Of a DNA stretch of 64,000 bases, positions 49,005 to 58,999 are shown in pieces. Location: positions 248,046 through 312,045 of the forward strand of contig NJAL01000004.1 in the NCBI GenBank assembly GCA_002591725.1. Reading direction: 5' to 3'. This stretch comes from Candidatus Didemnitutus mandela. Lineage in GTDB: Bacteria > Verrucomicrobiota > Verrucomicrobiia > Opitutales > Opitutaceae. Numbering within the stretch: position 1 is the first letter of the stretch; every line of letters begins with the position of its first letter. Made by a program: the position numbers and the translations under genes. A model generated the notes under the pieces. The model saw nothing but the letters and a program-made list of their open reading frames with translations, was not told the DNA's origin and ran no database searches.

Positions 49005-50020
49005 TTATGCGGCGATGTTTCGTTTCCGGAGGAAACCATTGCCGACCAAGAAGGTTAGCAATATTAGTAGTGGAAGAACAGTGGGGCTGATGGTGCTACC
49101 GCTATCGGGCGAGGTTGCTGTTGTCATGGAACCGGTGCTGGTGCTGATGGTGAGCTTGGGCGCTGTTACTGTACTGTTGGCGGCGACTTTGCGGATTATA
49201 GAGTTCCCAATGTCGGCGGTATAAATGAAATGATACTTGATTAAATTTTATCCGCTGTGCCCCCTGCGGCTGGTTTAACAGGAGAGTGTCATCGGAGGAA
49301 TTGCGTTAGGTGGATACACCGGATAAGCCCGATACGGTTATTAGAATACCTGCGTTTTTGGCACGACGGGTGATACTATTTGTCCGTGTTTACAACATAG
49401 AAACAATATAGTTAAAAGGTAGATGTCCGCGCCGACATGGACGTCTTTCGACAGAAAGAAAAATGCGTTGAAGGTGGCTCCATCGGACGTTTTGGCGACG
49501 CCTGAAAAATCGACAAGCGCCTGATAGAAAAATTTTAGGTCATGATACGAGTGTTTCGGCTGTTGATTTCGGCGATATAGGCGCCTCCAGCAAGAGCTGT
49601 ATAGGCGCCTACGCTGGAAGCCTAGATTAAAACGGGCTACCGTGTTCGTGTTGTTGGCATCGCCCGTGGATAGGACCGGCACTTGCGCGAGTCGTTATAA
49701 CACCCGCTGCGGTGTGTGGCTTCCGTAGTTGGCCAAGTAGATGTTTTTCAACGGAACCTAGACCTTCCATAGGTCTCCCTGTGGGCTGCAAAATTGAATG
49801 ACGTGTCCGGTCTGTATCTTCTGTGGTGACGATGCTGTAGAAGGTGGTTGTAACGTTCCCATAGGGTTGCTTTTGGGAGGACTTTACTGGCCGAATCCGC
49901 CATAACCAAGAAACCGTTGTACAGAACCACAATGCCATTTCGGCTTATTGAAAAGGACGGGGCTGGACATGTCGTCAATGCCGTTTAGGTTGTACGGCAT
50001 TGACGACATGCTGCTACGCT
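49005..50020 (-). pseudogene. Secreted NHL-repeat protein with C-terminal anchor, degraded
   Basis: The minus strand spells several NHL-type repeats in changing frames: FNKPNGIVVLYNGFLVMADS, ENIYLANYGSHT, AYIAEINSRNTRIMT and YTADIGNSIIRKVAAN. Each fits 'GvAvD.aGNiYvADt.NhtIRKit'. The C-terminus is open for about 70 codons: a Thr/Ser-rich linker, then LPLLILLTFLVGNGFL and RKRNIAA, a hydrophobic helix with a basic tail like a sorting or membrane-anchor signal. The stop is the TAA at 49005. Living relatives are exported beta-propeller proteins of unknown binding function, common in this lineage. Confidence 0.65.
49968..50010. repeat. Perfect inverted repeat, 17-base arms with a 9-base loop
   Basis: CATGTCGTCAATGCCGT at 49968-49984 and ACGGCATTGACGACATG at 49994-50010 are exact reverse complements; the loop is TTAGGTTGT. 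Such a perfect long hairpin in otherwise worn sequence must be recent or maintained. No T run follows on either side. It falls at the upstream edge of the NHL-protein remnant. Confidence 0.9.
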
Positions 50021-51200
50021 CAACAGTGTATGCAATGAAACGTCGGAATATCGCTGATGGCGGAAAAAACGGAACAAAACAGTTTGTTTGTAGATAACAA
50101 CTAGGAGAAAAGAATGGGGCGGGTGATAAGAGCTTGCATCGAAAAAAAGAAGGAAAGCTTACATAAACTCATGAGGGAGAGTGCGGCGGCTTCTCGGATA
50201 TAAAACTGATCCGGCCGGCTCTCACGAAACAGCGTGGTTGCGGTGTGAATTATGGCTGGGACACTCTTCTTTTAGAATTTGCCGCTGAAAGGTGATATAG
50301 TTCGTCCAACTCCAATTTTCCAAAGGCAATCGAGATATCTCCGATCCAGGCTTTTTGATGTAATTGACGGAAATTTCATAGCGGATGGCCCCGCTTAGGC
50401 TAGCGATTTTACTAATTGGGATTAAGCTATGATTTCTAAAAATTTGCGTTGAAGCGGGGAACTGCTTGCACTCAGTCGAGTGTCGCCGTGTCGGTTTGGC
50501 TCTGGCGCGTCTCGTTGAGGAATCGGTCAGGTTCGTTATGCTAGGAAGTCGAAAAGGCGTTGATTGAGCGGGTTATTCCACTTGTAGAGGCCGATTTTTT
50601 CGGGGATGTAGGCGCAGGGGCGGAGCTTATCAAAAAACCGGAGAGCACCGCACACCTACCAACTTGTGCCTGCGGGTTGCGTGGTGGGTGTTGAAAAAGG
50701 CTGGTCGCTTGGTAAGGAAATATGGTAGAATTATAGTTTGACTGAATTACTGAATTTTTTCGCAACCTTCCCCAAGTTTGTGAGTTATATTCATCTAAAA
50801 ATTTAGCTCGCTCTCGGCTTTCGATGCAGTCCATATTTTTTGTGTCGTCTCTCTCACTATCTGCTGAAGAAGCTTTCTTTTTGAAGACGCTAATGGCTTG
50901 GTCGGTTACGCGTTTACAGCCAGCTGATAGAAGGTTGGGAGGTTCATTGTAAGCTACTCGGAAACTCTTGTCTGGGTCTCGTCGCGCTTTTCCACGTCGA
51001 CCAAAAAATTGTGATTTTCGTCACAGATTGTGGTTTACGATTCTATCGAGATCTATGCTTATTAATACTGTAAGTATTGTAATTTTTTTGATGTGTTCCA
51101 ATGGAAAATATCTCGCTGGCACACTCTAAAGACCGAGCAGCTTCGTGCCGGTTTATCCTTCGCTCCACTTATTTCTGTAGGCTTGAGTTTTTATTACCTT
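50021..51200. other. No gene recognised
   Basis: Only short frames. The minus strand near 50540-50640 has CAYIPEKIGLYKWNNPLNQR, then LFDFLA and a stop at 50537, which has a natural protein look and may be the end of an eroded gene. I cannot name it. The 51040-51100 part is AT-rich. Confidence 0.4.
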
Positions 51201-51204
51201 TATA

Positions 51205-53415
51205 AACTCTTCCTCACTATTCCGAAATTGGTTGGCGATTTGCATTATACTTTTCGATTCTTGTAGAAAAGCAAAGGTACTACCGCCATAATTCTGATCA
51301 CGTTCGCCTTGTGCACTGTTGCCACGACTGCAATTTTCCCGATAATCTATTCGTTGCTGCTCAAACTGCTGCTATTCCGCAATCCGGCGGCTATTGTGGT
51401 GCTCTATAATTGAGCAAAGAAAGCCAGCCTAGAATCACATGCCAGTGAATGTGCTGCTCTACCTCGACTACTCGCAAAACGCTCGCCTTCTTTGAAAATA
51501 TCGTGCTTTTGACCTTGTTTTTGGAATGCTGTAAGAGCCCGCTTTTTTTAGTTTTTCACCAAGTAGTAAGGTAAGATAACCCCGGTGAGGACAAAGGTGA
51601 TCGTCTTCACTCAATTCTATTGGCGGACCCAATTTAGCAAAAGCGCTGGTGTGTTAGGATGCTAGGCTTGCATCTACGACGAAGTACAAAAATGCGCCGC
51701 GGCTGATGTGGAAACCAAGGCGTTGGAGAAATGCTACGTCTCGATCGATAGATCGCCGGCCCCCAGCGAAAAAACTTTCCGACCGTTCGGGCATGGCAAT
51801 GAACGTTAGAGGCATACAATAGCGGATCTATCCAGTGAGCGCAAATGTGCACAGTCCAAGTTCGCTATCTGTTCTGCCCTTGGTACGATCGCCCGTTAGC
51901 TTTTTCTCTAGAGTCTGCTGCTGGCCATGCTCGGCCCCATGTTGGGAGTCGAGCATGATCAGTAGAACGTTCAATTGTGACTAATTCCTATTTACACAAA
52001 ATGCTGCTATAATCTTTACAAGCATTGCTGGACTGGCGGATTTTGGCCTTTCCAGTGGTATTGTTGCTGCTTGTTAGCATGCTTATTGAATTTATTGTCT
52101 GTGTTCCAAAGCCTACGGGCCAACTTGGAAAAGGTTAATCTAGCACAGCTCACCTAGCGCTTCGTCCGGGAAAGACGTCTGTGCCTTGGGCAGCGTGCTT
52201 ATGATGGCGTAGGTGGCAGTGGTCCTGATGCTTCTCGCCGAGCCGAACCTGTACCGACCTATTAATTCGTAGCTTTATGGAAGCGTTGCAGGCTGACTCC
52301 GCCCTTAACTTCAAGAATGTGGCGACAGCTCGCATGGGGCCCCTGCCCGCGGGCTTATTTCGTGAGCGGCAAGGTGGCCAACAAAACCAGCGGGCGCATA
52401 TTGCAGACGGTGTTCAAGATTCCGGAGCCAGTTCAGTTGCGCTCTGTTTTGCTATGTCGTTTTAAGGTAGTTTTCCGACTCTAACGCGTTCACGTTAAAT
52501 AAATAACATCTTTTCTCCGGGTTCGCTGCAGCCTGCGGTGTTTCTCGTGGCTGTGACACCTGGTTATTTTTAGATTATGGGGCTGAAACTTTTCGAAGGC
52601 TGTTTCTACGAGAAACCGATCTGGTTCCGAGTAAACAGTACTCCGTCGTTGGCCATAATTTCGAGAAAATTCTTTCCCGAAAGGTTCGGCAAGTTGGCAA
52701 ATAGTTTTTCTTCAGGGGCTTTCCGGACAAACCATAAAGGGTTGCTGGTTATCATTGGCGTTGTGAAAAGACGTGCTGTAAAGTGGCGTGGAAGAGAAGA
52801 ACTGGTCTCTCTTAACCTGCCAGATCATAGAGGGCGGCTGTTCGGAGAACAATAGTTCTTTCCCCTCCGTACAAACCGTCCATCGGGCGTCATGATCGCG
52901 ACGCTGTACGAAAAGGTAAAGTTTATCAACCCGGCGATCGCCTTTTTCGATGCGAATAGACCCGAAAAGGACGTCAGCGGTTCGTTTGATGACCGGCGTT
53001 CAGTTATGATGTTGTTGCTTGCGGCATTTACGGGGCTAGCGCTGTTCTTGTCTGCCTTCGGTATCTTACGGTGTGTGTGCCTACGACGTTTGGCAGCACA
53101 CAAAGGAAGTCGTCGGTGTGTACGGGGGGCGATTGGAGCATAGCCAGCGCAGATCGTCGGGCTGATTTTGAAGCAGGGAATTTGGAAAACGGGAAACGGC
53201 ATAGTGATCGGCCTCGTTGGTGTGCTGTTGTTGAGTCACTCGATGAGAGGTTTCCCTTTAGAGGTAAAGACTGGCCGATCCGGCCGTCTACGTTGTCGTT
53301 TTTGTTGCCGTGGCGGTGCTGGGCGGATTTTTTTCTCGCCTTGTGCGCACCGAAAATCAGTTCGATCGTTTGCGCTTCGGAGCGAGCGAATCAAAGCTTT
53401 TTTCACTGTGTCTTT
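51205..53415 (+). pseudogene. Third MacB/FtsX-family ABC permease, degraded
   Basis: This plus-strand copy is the best preserved of the three. In order: LVGDLHYTFRFL, then TTAIFPIIYSLLLKLLLFRN and PAAIVVLYN (first helix and exit), FAICSALGTIAR and SLLLAMLGPMLGV (second membrane block). LDWRILAFPVVLLLLVSML and LLIRSFMEALQADSALNFKN come next. The late extracytoplasmic domain shows GLKLFEGCFYEKP and SLAIISRKFFPERFGKL. The end shows RSVMMLLLAAFTGLALFLSA and DPAVYVVVFVAVAVLGGFFS. All have direct counterparts in the family. Stops and frameshifts break it into at least seven pieces. It is convergent with alaS. Confidence 0.82.
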
Positions 53416-53459
53416 GTGGTGGAAAAGAAAAGCCGGTCGTGAGGATCTGTTTTGTCAGC

Positions 53460-56201
53460 TTACTTAAGAATGTCAGCAAGCTTGCTGGCATCTTTCCCGC
53501 CGCCCATGGCAAAATCGGGGCCGCCACCACCTTTGCCACCCAGTTGGTTTGAAAGGGCGGAAACGAGATTGCCGGCCTGGTGGCCGGCTTTGATCGCAGC
53601 GGGCGAACAGAACGCGACCACAGCGGCTTTGTTGCCGAACAAAGCGCCAAATTGCACGACGCCTTCGCCGAGCTTGTTTAGAACCTGACTGCCGAGCCAG
53701 CGAAGCGATTTAAGGTTATCGGCGGGAACGATGGCAGATACCCACTTAAGGCTTTCTTTCTCAACCGCCTTCGCCGCGAGCTCTTCGGCGAGACCAGCAG
53801 AGGCTTTGGCTTCGTAGGCTTTGAGTTTTTGCTCGAGCTCCTTTTGGCGCGTGAGCACGGCTTCGAGTTTTTGCGCGACATCCTGGACGCTGGCGTTGAT
53901 ACGGGCGTTGACGGCTTTGAGCGCGCTTTCCTCAGCGGCTACGAAATCATAAGCAGGTTGACCGGCGACTGCTTCGATGCGGCGTGTGCCGGTGGCGATG
54001 GCCATTTCGTCGACGATTTTGATGAGGCCGATTTCACCGGTAGTGGTTGCGTGCGTGCCGCCGCAGAGCTCTCGGCTGTAACCACCGATGTCTACGATGT
54101 GGACGATTTTGGCGTACTTGTCTCCAAAGAAAGCGAGGGTGTCTTCTGGCTTTTTGTCGAATTCGGTTTCGTAGGTTTCGATGACGGCGTTTTCGAGCAC
54201 CTTCTTGTTTGCCAGCTGTTCGATTTCCTTAACCTGCGCGGCAGTCATCGCCTCGAAATGCGAGAAGTCGAAGCGCATGTGGTCCGGCGTCTTCGAGGCG
54301 CCGGCTTGGCGGATGTGCGTGCCGAGAACCTTGCGCAGCGCCCAGTGAATCAAGTGCGCGGCGGAATGGTGGCGGGAAACGGAGCGTCGGCGCGCAGCAT
54401 CGACGACGAGTTTTGCCCACATCCCTATAACTGGAACAGTGGAACCAATGGCGAGCTTGTGGAGATGCCGGCCTGCCTTGTCTTTCACAGTATCGACGAT
54501 CTCGAACTTTTTGTGATTGATGAGCGCGTGTCCGGTGTCGCCAACTTGGCCGCCCATCTCGGCGTAGAAGGGAGTCTGGTCAAAAACCAGGAACGTGTCC
54601 TTTTCGGTTTTTACGATGCCGATGAGTGCCGCCGGTCCGCCGGTCATAGTTTCCGTGAGTGTGTATCCGAGGAAAGTCGTTGGCTTGAGTTTGATAGTGG
54701 TGTTGCTTGTGGTGGTTACGGCGGCGAAGACTTCTTTCTTTTGTGCAGCGCGGGTGCGCTTGCGTTGCTTTTCCATTTCAACGTCGAACTCTTTCGTGTC
54801 GACTATAAGCCCGCGCTCAGCTGCTAGCAGTTGGGTCATATCCAATGGAAATCCGTAAGTGTCGTAGAGCTCAAATGCATAGCATCCCTTAAAAACTGAT
54901 CGCGTGTTGGACTTTAGCTTACGTAGGGTATCTGAAACAACATGGTATTTCTCAAACAGAGCCAAACCGCGATCCAGCGTCCGACCGAACGATCCTTCTT
55001 CGTTCGCGATTACGCGGCAGACAACTTCCTGCTGCTGCTTTAGTTCGGGGAAAACGTGGCCGAGCGATTCAACGACGGGCGTTACTAGCTGGGAGAAGTT
55101 TCCAATTTGGAAACCGATTTTTTTCCCGTAGAGAATGCCGCGACGGAGGATTCTGCGGATGACGTAATTGCGGCCGTCGTTGCCGGGCATGATGCCGTCG
55201 GCGATGGCGCACGAGATGCAGCGCGTGTGGTCGACAAGGACGCGGAAAGCGATGTCGATGTTTTCTTGTTCGGTGAGATTTTCGCGTTTGGTGGGAACGG
55301 TGCTTTGATAAGCCTTCCCGGAAAGTGCAGCGACTTTTTGAAAGAGCGGCGCGAAGAGGTCGGCGTTGTAGTTCGAAGGGACAGCGGAAAAATCTTTAAA
55401 GCCTTTCGTCGTGGCGCAGATGCCGGCGATTCGTTCGAAGCCCATGCCGGTATCGACGTGCTTGGCGGCGAGAGGGGTAAAAGTGCCGTCGACGTTCGCG
55501 TTGAACTCGATAAAGACGTGATTCCAGATTTCGATGCAGCGCGGGCTGGAGCTGTTGACGAGCTTGCGGCCCTCAGACTCGTCATCGGAGGGGAGCAGGT
55601 TGATGTGGATCTCGGAACACGGGCCGCAGGGACCGGTGTCGCTCATCATCCAAAAATTGTTCTTCTTGTTGCCGCTGACGATGTGGATGGTGTAATCTAG
55701 TCCTTCCTTTTTGAAAAGCTCGGCCCAGATGGCGTAGGCTTCCTCGTCGCGCTCGGACGAATTACCTTTAGATTCGTCGGGGTTGTAGATCGTGGCGAAG
55801 AGACGCTTTGCGGGAATGCCCCAGACTTTGGTGATGAGTTCCCAGCCCCAAGTGAGCGACTCTCTTTTGAAGTAGTCGCCGAAGGACCAGTTGCTCAACA
55901 TTTCGAACATCGTGTGATGGTAGGTATCAAAACCGACGTCCTCGAGGTCGTTGTGTTTTCCTCCTGCGCGGATGCACTTCTGGGTGTCGGCGGCGCGGGT
56001 GTCCTTGGCGGGTTTAGCGCCGGCCCATTTGGAAACGTTGGGCGCACGGTCGCCAAGGAAGATGGGCACGAATTGGTTCATGCCGGCGTTCGTGAAGAGC
56101 AATCCGGGCGAATCCGGGATTAGCGATGACGACGGGACGATCGTATGGCCTTTGGAGGCAAAGAAATCGAGGAACGACTGGCGGATTTCGGCGGAAGTCA
56201 T
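53460..56201 (-). CDS. alaS: Alanyl-tRNA synthetase
   Basis: A 913-residue class II synthetase that charges tRNA-Ala. The catalytic domain begins TSAEIRQSFLDFFASKGHTI and contains LLFTNAGMNQFVPIFLG and DDLEDVG-type motif 2 sequence (GKHNDLEDVGFDTYHHT). The editing domain has HHSAAHLIHWALRKVLG (zinc HxxxH) and ELCGGTHATTTGEIG (Cys and His), so clearance of mischarged Ser and Gly is kept. A coiled C-Ala region ends in GGKGGGGPDFAMGGG, the glycine-rich block typical of the family. I chose ATG 56201; an in-frame start 48 bases upstream adds a non-family leader. Divergent from the MBL-fold gene with about 120 bases between. Slightly longer than the usual 875 residues. Confidence 0.97.
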   Translation of the reverse strand: MTSAEIRQSFLDFFASKGHTIVPSSSLIPDSPGLLFTNAGMNQFVPIFLGDRAPNVSKWAGAKPAKDTRAADTQKCIRAGGKHNDLEDVGFDTYHHTMFEMLSNWSFGDYFKRESLTWGWELITKVWGIPAKRLFATIYNPDESKGNSSERDEEAYAIWAELFKKEGLDYTIHIVSGNKKNNFWMMSDTGPCGPCSEIHINLLPSDDESEGRKLVNSSSPRCIEIWNHVFIEFNANVDGTFTPLAAKHVDTGMGFERIAGICATTKGFKDFSAVPSNYNADLFAPLFQKVAALSGKAYQSTVPTKRENLTEQENIDIAFRVLVDHTRCISCAIADGIMPGNDGRNYVIRRILRRGILYGKKIGFQIGNFSQLVTPVVESLGHVFPELKQQQEVVCRVIANEEGSFGRTLDRGLALFEKYHVVSDTLRKLKSNTRSVFKGCYAFELYDTYGFPLDMTQLLAAERGLIVDTKEFDVEMEKQRKRTRAAQKKEVFAAVTTTSNTTIKLKPTTFLGYTLTETMTGGPAALIGIVKTEKDTFLVFDQTPFYAEMGGQVGDTGHALINHKKFEIVDTVKDKAGRHLHKLAIGSTVPVIGMWAKLVVDAARRRSVSRHHSAAHLIHWALRKVLGTHIRQAGASKTPDHMRFDFSHFEAMTAAQVKEIEQLANKKVLENAVIETYETEFDKKPEDTLAFFGDKYAKIVHIVDIGGYSRELCGGTHATTTGEIGLIKIVDEMAIATGTRRIEAVAGQPAYDFVAAEESALKAVNARINASVQDVAQKLEAVLTRQKELEQKLKAYEAKASAGLAEELAAKAVEKESLKWVSAIVPADNLKSLRWLGSQVLNKLGEGVVQFGALFGNKAAVVAFCSPAAIKAGHQAGNLVSALSNQLGGKGGGGPDFAMGGGKDASKLADILK

Positions 56202-56320
56202 TTCGGAGCAAATAGGGAAGAAGACAGTCCAGCGTGGGCGAGGGCGCAAGAAGGAAGATGCTGGTGCCGTGCTGAAATTTACGTTTGCGGGCCAACAGGT
56301 TGTTGCGCATCTAAGGATGA

Positions 56321-56959
56321 GTGAAAATCCACGTGCTGCCCTCCGGTCCCATCAAGACGATCGGTTACTTATTGACCAATAAAAAGTTAGGAGAAGCGTT
56401 GTTAATCGATTCGCCGGGCGACATCCTGGCAAAAATCCAGCCGACGCTGGCGAAGGAATGCTGTCGGCTAAAAGAGCTTTGGCTCACACACGGCCACTGG
56501 GATCATACTCAGGATTCCGCAAAGTTGAAACGCGAACTTGGTGTGCGCGTGTTCGCGCATCGGGCCGATCAGAAGATGATCGAGACTCCAGAAATCATGG
56601 AAGGCTTCATGAACGCGCGGCTGGGCCTCGAGGGGGTGCAAGTTGATCGTTGGATTGAACAGAGCGACCAGTTGCCGGCGCTTGGTTTGAAATTTGAGGT
56701 GAGGCACGTACCGGGGCATTGTTCGGGCAACGTTTTGTTTTATACCGCAGCCGCCAAGCTCGTGTTTGTGGGCGATGCTCTTTTCAACCGCGGCATTGGC
56801 CGCTGGGACTTGCCCGGTGGAAGCTTTCAAGTGTTAGCTAAGTCGATTCGCGAACAGATTTACACGTTGCCAGAGGAGACAATTGTTTTCCCGGGTCACG
56901 GCCAGCGTACGACGGTCGAGGCCGAAAAACATGGCAACCCTTACGTAGCGGCCGTCTGA
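56321..56959 (+). CDS. MBL-fold metallohydrolase, glyoxalase II-like
   Basis: A 212-residue metallo-beta-lactamase-fold hydrolase. The zinc motif HGHWDH is at residues 57-62, then VPGHCSGNVLFY, a metal-bridging Asp in LVFVGDALFNRGIGRWDLPG, and a late ligand in VFPGHGQRTT. This pattern fits the small YcbL-like group that hydrolyses thioesters such as S-lactoylglutathione. It starts with GTG at 56321, preceded by an AAGGATGA-like ribosome site. Exact substrate is not readable. The gene is clean, and ribD, downstream on the same strand, is dead. Confidence 0.9.
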   Translation: MKIHVLPSGPIKTIGYLLTNKKLGEALLIDSPGDILAKIQPTLAKECCRLKELWLTHGHWDHTQDSAKLKRELGVRVFAHRADQKMIETPEIMEGFMNARLGLEGVQVDRWIEQSDQLPALGLKFEVRHVPGHCSGNVLFYTAAAKLVFVGDALFNRGIGRWDLPGGSFQVLAKSIREQIYTLPEETIVFPGHGQRTTVEAEKHGNPYVAAV

Positions 56960-57009
56960 AGGGGGTTCACTTTATTTCAACGCCATGAACGACCAGCCAC
57001 GAGTTTTTC

Positions 57010-58123
57010 ATGCGCCGCTCTTTGGGTGTTGTGCGCATGGCATGGGGCAACACGCATCCGAATCCGGTGGTAGGAGCGCTTGCGGTGGAAAACGGAGAAA
57101 TTGTGGCCGAAGTTTTTATGCGCGTGCTGGCGATCCCGTAGGCCGAGGTACAGGCATTGCGTGCACTAGGTCGAAAACCGGTGGAGGATGCGATTCTGTA
57201 CATGACGCTGGAGCCGTGCTGCACGCACGGTCGCACGTCGCTATATACGGGGACGGATAATCGCTAATTGCTGCTGGAGTCTTGTGCGTAGTAATTGGTG
57301 CGTGGTGCGACCGATCCGAGCCCAGCGAACACTAACCATAAGTTTAAATATATTGTGCGCGGCTGGCTGGTGTCAAGGTGGTTTCGAGCTTATCCGCAGA
57401 GGATTGTGCGGACCTGAACTTGATCTTCAATCACTGGATCACTAAGGAAATACCGCTTCTGGCGGAAAAGTTTGCGGTGACGTTCGACGGCAAGGTGGCG
57501 ACGTGGACCGGCGACTCGCAATGGATTACCGGCGAGGCGGCGCGCGCGGATGCGCATCGCTGGTGGCAGTATTTCCCGATTATCGCAGTCGACACTGGCA
57601 CGGTGATGGTCGACAATCTGCGACTGACCGCGCGGTGAGTGATGCTCGGTGCGCTTCACCTTCGATTGGTTGTTGTGCACTGTTTTGAATAAACCGAAAG
57701 CGGCGGTTTATACTGGCGAGCTGCACGAGCATACGATCGTCGTCTATCTCCTATCTCTATACCATACGGCAGACTTTGGCTACGTGCGCAAGCTGAATTC
57801 GATGGGCGTTTGCATGTGGATGCTGGAATCGACGGCGACCAAGGTGAGCTTTGCGTGTTTTCGGCAACGTTGCGCTGCGGATGAAATGATAGGCGTGTTT
57901 TTCGAAGGTGGCGCGCAGCTAGCTGTAGGGGCGCTAGCTTGATTATTTTTCTCGTATCAGGTTCCGGTGCTTTTTGCAGACGACAAAGGGCGGAGCGTGT
58001 TGGGAGGACTGTGCACGGAAGAACTGGGAAACGTAGTGCGCTTTAGATCGTGTTCGACACGAGTCGTTTGATGACGACGTGCTGGTGAGTGGGGTCGTGC
58101 GCTATCCTGAAAATGGTGGTTGA
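57010..58123 (+). pseudogene. ribD: Riboflavin biosynthesis protein RibD, degraded
   Basis: From ATG 57010 the frame spells WGNTHPNPVVGALAVENGEI, the deaminase start, and YMTLEPCCTHGRTS with the zinc PCCTHGRT motif. The catalytic HAE is destroyed: the sequence reads P-stop-AEVQALRALGR. The reductase domain follows in other frames: ADLNLIFNHWITKEIPLLAE, VTFDGKVATWTGDSQWITGE and AARADAHRWWQYFPIIAVDT, then FFEGGAQLAVGALA and DDVLVSGVVRYPENGG before TGA at 58121. Both enzymatic halves are broken by stops and shifts. RibD performs two early steps of riboflavin synthesis, so the cell must import flavin or have another copy. Confidence 0.88.
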
Positions 58124-58155
58124 CGAGGCTTGTTCACGTGGCGGGTGATGGCGAA

Positions 58156-58752
58156 ATGAATTTTGTTTTTCATCTCGCTTCAGGCAATGTGCACAAGATA
58201 CAGGAAATGAAGGCGCTTGCCGATGCGTCGGATTGCGCTGTACGCGTGCTGGCGGCGAAGGCGATGCCAACCGTAGTGGAAGACACAGGGAGTTTTGTTG
58301 GCAACGCGCTTAAAAAGGCCGTGGCCTTGCAAGCGACGTTACAGACCGAGGCATGGGTGCTGGCCGACGACAGTGGCGTGTGCGTGGATGCGCTCGGAGG
58401 CGAGCCGGGCGTAGAGTCGGCCTACTACGCTGGCTCACAACACGACAGCGCGGCGAACCTAAAAAAGCTGACTAAAGTCATGCGCGAGGTTCCGGAGGGA
58501 AGACGCGATGCACAATTTGTGTGTATGTTAGTGGCACGCGGTCCCGGTGGCGAGGAACATGTTTTTGAGGGGAAATGCAATGGCGCATTGGTTTACGAAC
58601 CGAAGGGAGGAAAAGGATTCGGTTATGATCCGTTGTTTTTGCCGGACGGTTTCGGCTGCACTTACGCGGAGCTTAGCGAAACGGAGAAGAATCAGATCAG
58701 CCATCGCGCCCGCGCTTGGGCGAAAGTTACGGGATGGCTGAAAGCACGCTGA
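58156..58752 (+). CDS. rdgB: XTP/dITP diphosphatase (non-canonical purine NTP pyrophosphatase)
   Basis: A 198-residue house-cleaning enzyme that hydrolyses ITP, dITP and XTP to monophosphates and so keeps hypoxanthine out of DNA. Motifs are HLASGNVHKIQEMKAL at the N-terminus, LADDSGVCVDALGGEPGVES (catalytic Asp and metal site), GGKGFGYDPLFLPDG and the C-terminal ISHRARAW. I chose ATG 58156 because the family begins within a few residues of SGN..K..E; an upstream TTG start at 58120 overlaps the dead ribD end and is less likely. The gene is intact and follows ribD by about 33 bases. Confidence 0.95.
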   Translation: MNFVFHLASGNVHKIQEMKALADASDCAVRVLAAKAMPTVVEDTGSFVGNALKKAVALQATLQTEAWVLADDSGVCVDALGGEPGVESAYYAGSQHDSAANLKKLTKVMREVPEGRRDAQFVCMLVARGPGGEEHVFEGKCNGALVYEPKGGKGFGYDPLFLPDGFGCTYAELSETEKNQISHRARAWAKVTGWLKAR

Positions 58753-58999
58753 AATCAAATCTGCTGAATTCTCGGCTCGGCCTCCAGAAAAAGGGATCAA
58801 TTGGAGAGCGCCTTAATTGTGCCTTTCAGGCTGTTGTTTTTAATTACAGCTAGCTGTGCGATTCAATAGAATAGGCTCGACCAGCACGCCGTATCTGGCC
58901 GGCTGCAGACTTTGGATAAAAACCTCCAATAATGACCGTTCCAGACCAGATGCGGATGCTCTATTTTTCTTTTTGGCGATTTCGCTGGAGAATATCGCG

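Noticed and set aside
53829-54827. 332-codon open frame on the plus strand
   Set aside because: Antisense shadow of alaS, which has every expected motif; the frame shows no recognisable domain.
55107-55700. 197-codon open frame on the plus strand
   Set aside because: Also antisense to alaS, rich in Val, Asp and Gly as expected from a GC-skewed shadow frame.
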